Shown one piece after another: positions 54,879-64,000 of a stretch of 64,000 nt of DNA. Position numbers and translations under genes: made by a program. The stretch lies in the NCBI RefSeq assembly GCF_033568475.1, contig NC_133122.1, positions 185,771,449 through 185,835,448 of the forward strand, read 5' to 3'. Every line of letters starts with the position of its first letter. The stretch's first letter is position 1. Below the pieces are notes generated by a model. That model did no database searches. It had not been told where the DNA came from and saw only the letters and a list, made by a program, of their open reading frames with translations. The stretch is from Henckelia pumila. Its lineage: Eukaryota > Streptophyta > Magnoliopsida > Lamiales > Gesneriaceae.

Positions 54879-57641
54879 TCACATTTTCCAATTATCCAGA
54901 CTTATATAAGGAAGTAGATCAAAAGACTTTCTTTCATTGCTTCGAATAATAGTTTTGAATAATAATAAGTACTGATCAGAAAAATATTTTAAAAAATTCT
55001 TCAATCTCTTCTGATCTTCTTCAAACTCTTCTGATCTGCTATTTCTTCCCTTTTCCTTTAGCCATTTTGGATGAGGTAGTCTTTTCCTATTTTTTTTGGC
55101 ATCACCAACCTCATGTAATAGATCAAGAATGACTGTTAGCTGGGTACCAAAGGTATCATGTAGCTTTTGATTGTTGGTTTCATTTGAAGCTTGTATGCTA
55201 TCGAGTTTACAAAGAATGTCAGCATATTCCCTTGTTTGTTTTCTTTGCATGTGCAGCACAGATTCAGATATATCACTGACAATCTTCAGCATACTGGACA
55301 TGAAATCTTTCAAATCTGTAGAAGTTTGAGTTGTTTATGTCTGCAACTCAGATACCAGATTGAACAGTTGATTGAAAGATTCAAATAAAAACTGGGGTGG
55401 CAGTACATCATTCTGTTGAAGAGAAGGAGCAGCATCTTGAGAGGAGGCAAAATTACAAATTTTAAGAACTTGAGAGACATCAAAAGGAGGCTCAGAATCA
55501 ATCTCTTCTATAAGGATTGGTGAAGCTTGAACTGATTTTAGGGGAAGAGCAGCTTTACTTGATATTGTTATCTTAGATATCTTTGCAGAAGGAATTTCCA
55601 ATTCCTTTTCAAACACAAAGGTCATAGTATTTAACAGAGTGTGAATTGGATCAAGTTTGATTGCCTTGAAGATAGAAGGAAGTTCCAATATAGACACTCT
55701 GTCTGCTTCCAAAATTGGTTTACTATTCAAAGATTCTACAGATGGAACCTGAAATCGTTCTACAGCTGGAACAAAAAGAAATTATAGATGTGTTTGGATC
55801 AAAGTTGATTTCCTCAGAATAAGTTGAAACCAACATTTGTTCTGGAGGCTCAACAAAAACATCCTCAATGAACAAGTCTTCAGAAGGTGGATTCTCCATT
55901 TGAGATTCATCCATAGGTTGATTAACAGATGGCTCTTCAACCTGAATCTCAATCAAGGGTTCTTCAATTAAAGACTCTTCCACCAAAGGTTCTTCAAGAA
56001 CAAATCTAGTCGTCAGAGCTTCCTTTGGAGGAGAATAAGCTTGTGCAGGAGAGAGAGGTGGTGAGACATGATCATCAGAAGGAATGTCAATGATCGGATC
56101 AAAATCCTCCGTGTAAGACATAGTCCCAGATGAGTTAGTTTGAGCTGTTGAGACCTCAACAGGGAAATCTTGTCTCATCATTTGAGCAGTAGAAGTCATT
56201 AAAAGATCATCATTCTCCAGTTGACTTATTGCAACAGTTTGATCAAAAACATCCAAACTTGTTGGATTGAACTTTGCTCTCTTCAGTCTCAGATAAACAC
56301 GTAGAAGACTTTCCTTCCATCTGAGTTCAACAAATTTTCTTCTTTTCAGTTCAAGTGAGATATCTTGAGTTTCATCCCACTCAAGAATCTTGTCTTAAAT
56401 AGCAGCAATATTGGACAGCTTGTTCAAAGTCTTAATATTTGAGAAGTGATTTTTGGTCTGGTGGAATACCCATCTGTCAAAGATTTTCATCTTTTCATCT
56501 GCACTTTTGATGATGTGATGAGCAGCTTGATCAATAGTCCTTTGTGCATTGGAAGTAGAGGAAGGATTAAATGTATCACTGGGCTATCCAGACCAAAGAG
56601 TTGTGATATTCATCTGTGTCACTAAAGGAACAACACTTTCAACTCTTGACAGAGGTATAGATGGAATTGGAGCAGATTGAATTGCTGTTGGAACTCGGGA
56701 AGGAGATCTAAGAGATCTCTTCTTCTTTTGAGAATGAGGAAGAACAATCTCAGCTAGATTCACTTGATCTGAATCTGTCTCTTTTGACTCAGTAGATTCA
56801 ATCAGTGTTTTCCTTTTTACTGATTTTTTCTTTTTTGGAACAGATGGCTTTGGAGCTGCAGTGGACTTGGCAGCTTGAATTGCTGGAGCTTTGATTCATC
56901 TGGTACAGTAAAGTATTCAATCTCATTTGGATTGGGTGTACTATGCTTGAATACGATCAACTTCTTGGCCTTGTACACCTCAATGACCCTCTCTTTTAAT
57001 GTCTTGTGCGGATGAAGATTGGTAGAGGGTCCCAGATGGACATTCAAATCATTCAAGATTTCTTCGATTTGAATTGCAAAACCTTGAGATTGGACTGTTG
57101 GAGCAATGATCATTGCAGATAGAATATCAAACAGAACAATTGACCAATTTACTGCAATACCAGCAGAAATAGCAGCCATAACTTCAAACTTTTCAATTGT
57201 AATAGCATCAAAAGAACCTGCTTTGGCCAGAAGTGATTTGGCCACAATGTCGTGCAGCATTTTGAACTCCATCTTGCGTTCCTTTTTCTTGCAAAGTACT
57301 CTGATTGGGTTGTCAGTCAGAGAGTACATTCGTTTCATTTGGTTCTTCATTTCAGCAAAAATATCTGAGAAATCAGTTATCCCCTGTCTGGGAAGATCAA
57401 ATGAAGAGGCAAACAAAGCAGATGTAATCCTCACAAACTCTCCACCCAGAGAACTGGATATAACTGCATCTTCAAGCTTTGCCGTCTGAAAGAACTTTGG
57501 AATGGCCTGATTGTAGATGGTTTTCTTGCCTTCCAGGAATTTCCTCAGCCCAGAAGCTTCGATAGTCACCATTCCTTGATCTGGAAAATCGAAGACTGTG
57601 TGGAAATTTATAAGAATAACATTTTGGGTAATCGGAAACAT
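54879..57641 (-). pseudogene. copia D extra ORF (env-position ORF), about 900 codons
   Basis: The ATG at 57641 starts MFPITQNVILINFHTVFD. Residues 1-270 are a well-conserved globular part (IEASGLRKFL, SLGGEFVRIT, FDLPRQGITDFSDI, KMEFKMLHDIVAKSLLAKAG, SFDAITIEKFEVMAAI, NWSIVLFDIL). Then come a basic KK/KR region, a long acidic Pro/Ser/Glu-rich part (56256-55723, with repeated EEPL-E units) and a coiled-coil end (55313-54879). It is nearly open, with few stops and shifts. I see no signal peptide or membrane span. I recall similar proteins as very numerous in Gesneriaceae/Lamiales predictions, not checked. Function unknown. Confidence 0.7.
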
Positions 57642-57648
57642 GGTTTTC

Positions 57649-57678
57649 CTGCAAATTAAAGAGGAAAAGAGTGAGAGT
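57649..57678 (-). promoter_or_regulatory. splice acceptor before the extra ORF of D
   Basis: The minus strand reads CTCTCACTCTTTTCCTC, then TTTAATTTGCAG and GAAAACC before the ATG at 57641. A long pyrimidine tract ending in TTTGCAG is a strong plant acceptor, and its place matches that in copia E. Confidence 0.6.
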
Positions 57679-57898
57679 AAATTTGTTTTTTACGAGAAAA
57701 AATCTTGGGGCTCAAATTGTAAGTGCCAAAGAAGGTGATTTAGTTGGTTAAAAAAAATATTCCCAAATACATAGACAAATGACGTAAGCAACTTTCAATT
57801 TTAAAAAAAATTACGGCATAAGAAAGCTGAGTCATCACGTGGAAAAAATAATAATTAATTAATTTGGTCTCGAGAATACAAAACGACAAAAATCCCTT

Positions 57899-57906
57899 TA
57901 TAAATA
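57899..57906 (+). promoter_or_regulatory. TATA box for the antisense ORF of D
   Basis: CCCTTTATAAATAAAC, 72 bases before the ATG at 57971. It is followed by a pyrimidine-rich leader (TTATTTTCTACACTC), which suits a plant transcription start. Confidence 0.6.
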
Positions 57907-57970
57907 AACTAATCAGATCGATTGTTCGATTATTTTCTACACTCATAAAAAAATAAATCAGATAGCAAAG

Positions 57971-58359
57971 ATGAATGCAGATCAAACTCTCGAAGCATGT
58001 CAGAAGGATCTTCAAAACTTTGTTTTCCAGTGGACCATGAAGACATGGTTCAAGATAGAGGAGATACAAATGTGGCACTATGCCCTCTTTCCACCGCGCA
58101 AACAGGAGGAGGCATGGGAGCTAGAGGACCGGAGGACAAGTATCGGGACATACTTTGGTCCCAAAACGATGAGGATGTCTTCTCTTTGGATGGGATATCT
58201 TATCCTCTTCTCCATAAGGAGGAGCATATTCTCACTTACCTACTTAATGCAGGTGAGTACAAGTTCAAACCATTTGAACCACCACTCAGAAAGTGGTTGT
58301 TTAAATGGAAAAAGGAAGTGAACATAATCAAAAAAATGCATGCTACTGAACGAAAGTAA
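57971..58359 (+). pseudogene. antisense ORF of copia D (about 130 codons, one frameshift)
   Basis: The ATG at 57971 starts MNADQTLEACQKDLQNFVFQ, then WTMKTWFKIEEIQMWHYALF and PPRKQEEAWELEDRR. A frame change near 58130 leads to ILWSQNDEDVFSLDGISYPL, LNAGEYKFKPFEPPLRKWLF and KWKKEVNIIKKM, ending at a stop at 58357-58359. The first half is amphipathic and acidic, the tail is basic. It is read against the rest of copia D and matches the minus-strand ORF 5658-6056 in copia E. No known family recognised. Confidence 0.7.
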
Positions 58360-58570
58360 TGTCCTTTGTTATTATGAAATGAAATGAAATTATTTTGCTT
58401 ATCTTGTGTTTTTGTGTATGTCAAATTGTGAATGAATGTGCATATGTATGAGTGTGTTAAGATAGGCATAAAGATCAAAAGACATACAAATAGAGAAAGT
58501 TTTAACCAGATAAGTTTTAACGAGTTTAAAGAAAAAATTCATGGCAGATGAGTTTGAAAAACTAAACAAG

Positions 58571-58583
58571 TTTCCCCTAAAAA
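58571..58583 (-). promoter_or_regulatory. purine run just after pol of D (internal PPT-like)
   Basis: The minus strand reads TTTTTAGGGGAAA a few bases after the pol stop, at the same place as the AGGGGGAA of copia E (5510-5524). Confidence 0.5.
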
Positions 58584-58592
58584 TAAGCATAT

Positions 58593-59222
58593 TTAATCAA
58601 TATCAATCAAACCAAGAACATTTTGAAAATAAAAAAACTTAGCATCGCGTAATGGCTTTGTGAAGATATCAGCAACTTGCAGATCATTTGAGATGTATTC
58701 CATACAAACATCTTTATTTTGAACACGATCTCGGATGAAATGGCGATGAATGTCAGTGTGTTTTGTACTGAAATGTAATACTAGGTTGTAAGTGATAGAA
58801 ATTGCACTTGTGTTATCACAGTAGATAGGTGCCTCAGATGAATCAAAACCATAATCCCTGAGTTGTTGTTGAATCAAGAGAAATTGTGCACAAAAACTTC
58901 CTGCGACTAAGAATTCTGATTCACGTGTAGATGTAGCAATAGAAGTTTGTTTCTTACTGAACCAAGAAATTAGCCTATCTCCGAGATATTGACAAGTCAC
59001 ACTTGTGCTCTTTAAATCAATCCTGCATCCTGCATAATCTGCATCCGAATATCCTATAAGATTGAAACTTGAGTCCTTTGGATACCACAAACCAACATTC
59101 TGAGTTCCTTTTAGATACTTCAAAATCCTTTTGGCAGCAATGAAGTGAGATTGTTTTGGATCAGATTGAAATCTTGCACACAGACCAACTGAGAACATAA
59201 TGTCTGGTCTGCTTGTTGCCAA
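58593..59222 (-). pseudogene. copia D pol: RNase H
   Basis: Read from TASRPDIMFSVGLCARF through SDPKQSHFIAAKRILKYLKG, GYSDADYAGCRIDLKSTS, LISWFSKKQTSIATST, IYCDNTSAISI, STKHTDIHRHFIRD and VADIFTKPL to LGLIDID and a stop. 209 codons are open. This is one of the best preserved pieces in the window. Motifs are those of the SIRE lineage (GLCARFQS). Confidence 0.92.
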
Positions 59223-60280
59223 ATAGAGTAAAGATCATATAAGACCTCTTAATAGAGTTTGATCTACTGAAGTTCCAGCTTTATCCTTATCCAGTTTGAT
59301 CGAAACACTCATTGGAGTACTAGCAGCAGAACAATTCTCCATTCCAAACTTCTTCAGAAGTTCCTTTGTGTATTTGACCTGATTTATGAATATTCCTTTT
59401 TCCATTTGTCTGATTTGTAATCCCAGAAAGAATGTCAATTTTCCCATCATACTCATCTCGAATTTATCTTGCATCATCTTAGAAAACGTTTTGTACAATT
59501 AGGGTTAGTTGACCCAAATATAATATCATCAACATAAATTTGTACTAATAAAGTATGATTTTCTTTGACAAATTTAAATAAACTTTATCCATAGAACCAA
59601 TAAAAAAACCATGATCACTAAGAAAAAGTGAAAGAGTATCATACCAAGCTCGTGAAGATTGTTTTAACCCGTAAAGAGCTTTATCTAGCTTGAACACATG
59701 ATCTGGATGAGCTTGACTTTGGAATCCAAGGGGTTGTTCAACAAACACTTCTTCTTGAAGAAAACCATTAAGAAATGCACTATTGGCATTCATCTGGAAC
59801 ACTTTAAAATCCTTGAAGGCAGCATAAGCAAGAGATATTCTAATAGCTTCAAGTCTAGCTACTGGAGCAAAGGTTTCATCAAAGTCTATTCCTTCTTCTT
59901 GTCTGTAACCTTGTGCTACTAAACGAGCCTTATTTTTTACTACATTACCTTTCTCATTGAGTTTATTCTTAAATACCCATCTAGTTCCTATTACAGATTT
60001 ATCAGATGGTCTAGGAACTAAATGTCAGACTGAATTTCTTTCAAATTGATTCAATTCATCTTGCATAGATTCTATCCAGTTATTATCAATCAAGGCTTCT
60101 TCTACTTTTTTAGGTTCTATCTGAGAAATAAAAGCAACATGCATTAATTCACTTATCATCTGACCTCTGGTTCTCAAAGGTGCATATGAATTACCTATTA
60201 CCAAGTTTGGCGGATGAGTTTTGGTCCATCTGTTATTTGGACCAAGTTGATCTGTATTGCCTTGTTGATCTTGATCATCT
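59223..60280 (-). pseudogene. copia D pol: reverse transcriptase
   Basis: On the minus strand, from 60280: linker, [24 protein letters not shown] region, [36 protein letters not shown], then [20 protein letters not shown] (59802), [20 protein letters not shown] and a broken DDIIFGS near 59510. TFFLGLQIRQMEKGIFINQ (59235-59498) completes it. The catalytic block has N for D in MDVKSAF (Q-MNANSAF). CACTA 3 cuts it at 60280. Confidence 0.88.
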
Positions 60281-60299
60281 CACTAGTAGAAAATCTGGA

Positions 60300-60520
60300 A
60301 TATACTTCGCCAGTTTTTACTTCGGCAATTAATATTGCCGAAGTAATATATATCTATTTACTTCGAAAATAAAATTAATGAAGTAAAATATATATTAGAC
60401 TTCGTTGAATAAAAAACACGGGCTTCACTTACAATTTTAAGTTAAATTTTACTTCGAATTATTTATTTGATGAAGTAAAAAATGGCCAAATTAAATTTAT
60501 AATAGATAATTGGTGAAGTC
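60300..60520. repeat. left subterminal repeats of CACTA 3
   Basis: Eight or so TACTTCG / GAAGTAA words in alternating orientation. TACTTCGGCAATTAAT with ATTGCCGAAGTA at 60324-60351 makes a clean hairpin. Confidence 0.85.
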
Positions 60521-60552
60521 ATAGGTAGAACCGGTTCTTTTTTCCTCTTTTT

Positions 60553-60960
60553 ATGTCGCCAAACCCATTCTCTCCTTATCTCCCTTTATGGTTCCTCTCT
60601 CGATCTTCATTCTCGATCTCCACTTTGAGGACAAATCCCACCGGTCCAGTGCAGCTTCGGAGAGGCCAACTATGTCAGGAAAAGGTTTATGGTCCTCTTG
60701 CAAAGGATTATATTGGTTTTTGTTGGAAATCTGTGGAGTATACCTCAGCATCGATTTCCATATTTTGAAACAAAATGTTATTGAATACACCGGTTTTGGA
60801 TACCGTCACGTCGCTGCAATTTCTCATACCACAGGAACAAGATGGGGGCACGGGGTCAGGCACCAAATATAAGCCTCTTTTAGAAATGGGTACACCTGCT
60901 GGTGCCCTTTAGAAGGAGAAGTTTCATAATGGGGAAGAGTTTTCTCCCTAGGTATATATC
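60553..60960 (+). pseudogene. unrecognised, possibly captured exon DNA
   Basis: Less AT-rich than its surroundings, with open frames of 70-95 codons on both strands but no motif I know. It could be the leader of the MYB gene fragment that follows. Confidence 0.25.
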
Positions 60961-61038
60961 ATAACAATTTTGGTTCTAATATCCAGCTTATCTTGCATTT
61001 TGACAGCTTATTTTGTTTTTGTCGATATGTTAAAATAG

Positions 61039-61303
61039 GTGAGGAAGCGGTATACGATCACGAAACAAAGGGAACAATGTACGGAAAAGGAGCATAAAAA
61101 GTTTCTTGAGGCACTGAAACTATATGGTCGAGCGTGGAGGAGAATTGAAGGTGCTTTTCTGTTTGAAATGGTGCTCTGTAAATGCATCTTTTGGTGCTTC
61201 GTATTGGTGAAATTTGAAATTGTGTTTCATCATCTTTACAGAGCACGTGAGTACAAAAACTACGGTGCAGATTCGGTGCCATGCGCAAAAAATCTTCTGA
61301 AAG
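61039..61303 (+). pseudogene. captured LHY/RVE-type MYB fragment
   Basis: Two exons of a single-MYB clock-type transcription factor. Exon one (61039-61150, after AG, before GT) reads [20 protein letters not shown] then [15 protein letters not shown]. Exon two (61242-61303, after TTTACAG, before GT) reads [19 protein letters not shown], a stop and K. The family has RE-RWTEEEH and the SHAQKFF signature; here the first MYB Trp is Cys, SHAQKFF is CHAQKIF and a stop is present. The phase between exons is kept (112 + 62 nt). LHY, CCA1 and RVE proteins bind the evening element in clock-regulated promoters. As a fragment it is not functional. Confidence 0.88.
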
Positions 61304-61528
61304 GTTTTACTGCACTTATATCAATAGTAATATCTATGCACTTATATATGTTTGCAGCCCTTGCAGGCAAGAATTAGTATAATGTTGGGCTCAAAATTTC
61401 TTATATTTAAGCTTTATTCTATTCATGTTGTGTTGATATTAAATGCATATGTCGTGTGATAAGGTCACAAATGAAATTTTGAGCAAAGTTGATGATCTTT
61501 TTATTCAGTTTTTGTCGATTTTACGCAG

Positions 61529-61776
61529 GCATGGAGTGAAGCAAATGAGAACTAGATGGGCAGATGGACCAAAATTTGTGACTCAATTCCCTATTAGGCC
61601 AGGAGGGAATTATACATACCGATTTACAATCCAAGGACAAGAAGGAACACTTTGGTGGCATGCACACAGTTCTTGGCATAGAGCTACAATTTATGGAGCT
61701 TTGATAATTCGGCCCAAAGAAGGGGATTCGTATCTGTTCCCCAAGCCGACTAGAGATACTCCCCTTCTTCTTGGCA
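61529..61776 (+). pseudogene. captured laccase exon
   Basis: After TTTTACGCAG the frame reads [60 protein letters not shown] and [22 protein letters not shown]-x-(K/R)Q and WWHAHSSW are copper-ligand motifs of plant laccases (multicopper oxidases that polymerise lignin). The stretch is open for 80 codons with few changes (TQC is TQF, SWLRAT is SWHRAT). It lies only 225 bases from the MYB exon, so two unrelated genes were joined. Confidence 0.92.
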
Positions 61777-61929
61777 AGAACATTTCTAGACTTTTTTTTT
61801 CTCTAATACAATATAAAAAAATGCATCCATTTGATAAAAAAAATTTACCATTTATATGATATTCAGAGTGCATATATACGTGAAATATATATCCTAGGAT
61901 TGTGACATGAAACCCAAATATTTTGTTCC

Positions 61930-62040
61930 TACTTTGATACTGATACAACCATAGTTCCAATAAATGCTGGGGAGACTAACATTCTCAGGGTCATCAACTC
62001 TGCATTTAATCAGGAACTTTTCTTCCAAGTTGCATTAAAA
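61930..62040 (+). pseudogene. captured laccase, further exon piece
   Basis: Reads DTDTTIVPINAGETNILRVI then NSAFNQELFFQVA, the laccase block normally found about 60 residues after the WWHAHSSW exon (V-x-GE-x-LLR-INSALNQELFF). It supports capture of a contiguous genomic piece. Confidence 0.8.
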
Positions 62041-62473
62041 CCTTCATTACTGCTCCTTAATGTGAAAATTTTTATTGATTATGAAGTTGCCATTTAAATT
62101 AGTAAAGTGTTGAACTTGGTGAGAATATTCTAGGATATTGACCAATACGTGATTTCTTTATCTCAAATTGTTTGTAACTTGATGCACAGGTATTGGCAAA
62201 AGCACTTGCAGGTATTTCTTTTGAATCTGGTTATGATTTGAATTAGGTTTTGAGAATTTATACATGTACTTCACAGTTGAGTGCAAATTTGAGTGAGTTT
62301 TTCTAATTTAAACTTGACCTAGAAATTAGGGAGGGTTACACGTTCTATATTAGTATAATCTCAGATGCTACTGTTGAAACCTTATACTCTAAAGGTTACC
62401 AAGATAATTTACACTTAGTATTCATACAAACAACCAGAGTTAATGAAAAATATTGAGGTTTTCGCATATTACA

Positions 62474-62815
62474 TCAGTCTGTGATTACCAGAAGGCTAGG
62501 ATGTTGATTTGTTATTCCTTCCTTCCAACCTCTTTCACTAGCCCTCAGTACCCACTTAGCAATCAATGGTTTCTGTGATAATAAATCTGCTTCAGCCTTT
62601 TCTCTTGCCTCTTCATATGTTTCCATTCCATAAGTGCACTTGTCTGCCTCTTTCTTGTTTTGAGATGTCATTTTCTTAGCATCGAGTAGTGTCATATCTG
62701 CATGCTGATGTTTTCTTAAAGTTTCAGCTTCTCGCAGCTTCAATTCCTCAGACAGTAGCTCCACAATGTTCTTCTGTGTGTCCTTACTTCTCGATCGCTT
62801 TTTGAGAAATTAAAG
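62474..62815 (-). pseudogene. captured exon, coiled-coil protein of unknown family
   Basis: Minus-strand frame with RSRSKDTQKNIVELLSEELK, LREAETLRKHQHADMTLLDA, KKMTSQNKKEADKCTYGMET, YEEAREKAEADLLSQK and WVLRASERGWKEG. It is charged, helical and open for about 110 codons. It feels like the C-terminal part of a conserved plant nuclear protein, but I cannot name it. It is opposite in strand to the MYB and laccase pieces. Confidence 0.5.
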
Positions 62816-63647
62816 TGAAAAATAAAGTATGGTTCTTAAGATAAAAATCTTCTGCATACTTTTTATTCGTACTGTTTCGACCATCTTGTATTAGCTTTGA
62901 GTTGAGGCGATTGTTTATTCGTACTGTTTTGGTTGTACCTCCTTTTTACAAGGTTGGTATGTTCCTAATCTTCATTTTACAGAGCTATTCAATTTATCTT
63001 GTAATAGGTTAATATGTCTGAGAAGTTTAGTTTTTTTCCCAATTTAGGGAGGTCTGTCAACTGCAAATATGTTTTGGATAAATGAAAAATTTCTAGGATG
63101 TCAGTTTTGTTCAAAATTCTCTTTGGATTGAGCATCTAAACGATAATTTATTCTTCAAGCTCGGGTGGTCTTATGAAACATTTTCAAGCCAGCCTGTAGC
63201 TAAAGCAGCCCGTTTTCTTGCTTATTGGCTTACAAAGTTCAACTCGGTCTTAATTCATTAGTGCACCAGTAAAGAGTTATCTAGCCTCAAATGTCAATCT
63301 ATGAATTGTTAGACAAATTTCATATATCATTTGGTAAAGATCAGAAGTCTCCCTATGATTGACACTATCGAGATAAATTTTAAAGATCAAAACAGTTAGT
63401 TGATGTGAGAATTTAGCAGTGTTAGAAGGGAATATCGCTAATTTAGTAGGATTTTCTTGCTTCGGTTTTTTAATTTGTAGTATGCTATCGTTTGTTTACT
63501 ATTTCTCATAGTGTTTTGTTTGAGGAGAAAGGGGATGAATACCTCTGTTTTTGTTTATTAACTGTCATTCTCTTCTTCTTGTTTTCACTGGATGGAGCAA
63601 AGCATATTGTAAACTTGAAATTATGTCCCATTTTATTTTCAAACAGG
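62816..63647. other. CACTA 3 interior, intron-like DNA
   Basis: T-rich, with no coding region that I recognise. Confidence 0.4.
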
Positions 63648-63709
63648 TCATGGATCTTGCCAATTCCCAAGCGTTTTGCTCAGAGGCTGGATCATGGATC
63701 ATGAAAGTA
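63648..63709 (+). pseudogene. possible captured exon, unknown gene
   Basis: After TTTTCAAACAG the frame reads VMDLANSQAFCSEAGSWIMK, followed by GTAAG, a consensus donor. About 20 codons, so too short to assign. Confidence 0.4.
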
Positions 63710-63710
63710 A

Positions 63711-64000
63711 GTTTCAAAACTTTATTTAGAAATTAAGTATCTGAAAAAAAAATTAATTCTTTTCACCAGAGTCTGGATTTTCTTGATAATGAGGAAATGT
63801 TATCACACTAAAGTAGGGAGTGAGGTGGAAGTAGAGTCTTTCTGTTATAGTGAATTGAGGAATGGGTTTTAGTTTTGCTGAAATATTTTATTTATGTCTA
63901 GGTCCATCGGGGAAGAAAGTTTTGGTTTTGAGTCAAACTCATGGGAGTCGAGCAAGTTTTGGTTCACTTCCTAATTTTGTAAGAAACATTTTGTGTGTTG
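63711..64000. other. CACTA 3 interior up to the window edge
   Basis: Nothing recognised in the last 290 bases. Confidence 0.4.

Larger units (their letters stand above)
53599..60280 (-). mobile_element. SIRE-type Ty1/copia element D (3' part)
   Basis: Read on the minus strand: pol (60280 to 58593), a purine run, an antisense ORF (plus strand, 57971-58359), the extra sense ORF (57641 to 54879), a polypurine tract and the 3' LTR (54845 to 53599). The layout is the same as copia E. The upstream pol is cut at 60280 by CACTA 3; the rest would lie right of the window. Confidence 0.9.
60281..64000. mobile_element. CACTA-like transposon 3 (right end outside the window)
   Basis: It starts CACTAGTAGAAAATC and has the same TACTTCGGCAATTAATATT / GCCGAAGTA subterminal array (60290-60520) and AAAACACGGGCTTCACT phrase as element 2. 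It lies in copia D pol; the three bases before it are TCT. The right end is not in the window. The interior holds pieces of at least three host genes with introns kept. No transposase is visible so far. Confidence 0.85.

Noticed and set aside
54879..57641. Calling the extra copia ORF an envelope protein
   Set aside because: Only its position suggests it. I see no signal peptide, cleavage site or membrane segment.
57740..58078. Minus-strand open frame over the antisense ORF of copia D
   Set aside because: It lies opposite the conserved plus-strand ORF and its TATA box and has no match in copia E.

Overview
The window is a stretch of plant (dicot) nuclear heterochromatin made almost wholly of nested transposable elements. 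I see no intact host gene. The kingdom is clear from SIRE-type Ty1/copia elements, chromovirus-like Ty3/gypsy elements, an L1-type LINE with a C-terminal RNase H, and CACTA, hAT, Mutator-like and Stowaway elements. Captured fragments of plant PEX11, a LHY/RVE-type MYB and laccase genes agree. From memory only, the extra ORF of the copia elements resembles proteins that are very common in Gesneriaceae/Lamiales predictions. I treat that as a weak hint.

Layout. 1-10907: copia element E (+ strand, 5' part outside the window). Its pol is broken by two LTR-like insertions (1655-3334 and about 3684-5136), and its extra ORF by a Mutator-like MITE (6970-7690). 11475-11749: Stowaway MITE. 12091-15920: minus-strand LTR element reduced to two 1.87 kb LTRs around 90 bp. 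16730-21486: LINE. 22875-23718: hAT-type element with an 8-bp duplication. 24742-about 51900: copia C (LTR, PBS, deleted gag). Its gag is split by gypsy A (26577-51759, 5-bp duplication TGGAA). Gypsy B (27001-34520) lies inside the 5' LTR of A. Two CACTA elements (36016-41058 and 41068-46798) lie inside A's internal region. 52324-52636: MITE with a 10-bp duplication. 53599-60280: copia D (- strand). 60281-64000: a third CACTA element, cut by the window edge, inside the pol of D.

Most notable: copia elements E and D both carry, between pol and the extra sense ORF, an antisense ORF of about 130 codons. Each copy has its own TATA box 72-76 bp upstream of the start codon. In both copies the extra sense ORF is preceded by a good splice acceptor. 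This is an element with two added transcription units facing away from each other. The CACTA elements carry intron-containing captured pieces of host genes: a nearly complete PEX11 pseudogene in one, and LHY/RVE-type MYB plus laccase pieces in another. Several unrelated families carry arrays of short family-specific palindromes near their promoters or ends.

No element here looks autonomous now: every pol has stops or frameshifts. The nesting gives a relative order of insertion: C, then A, then B and the CACTAs.
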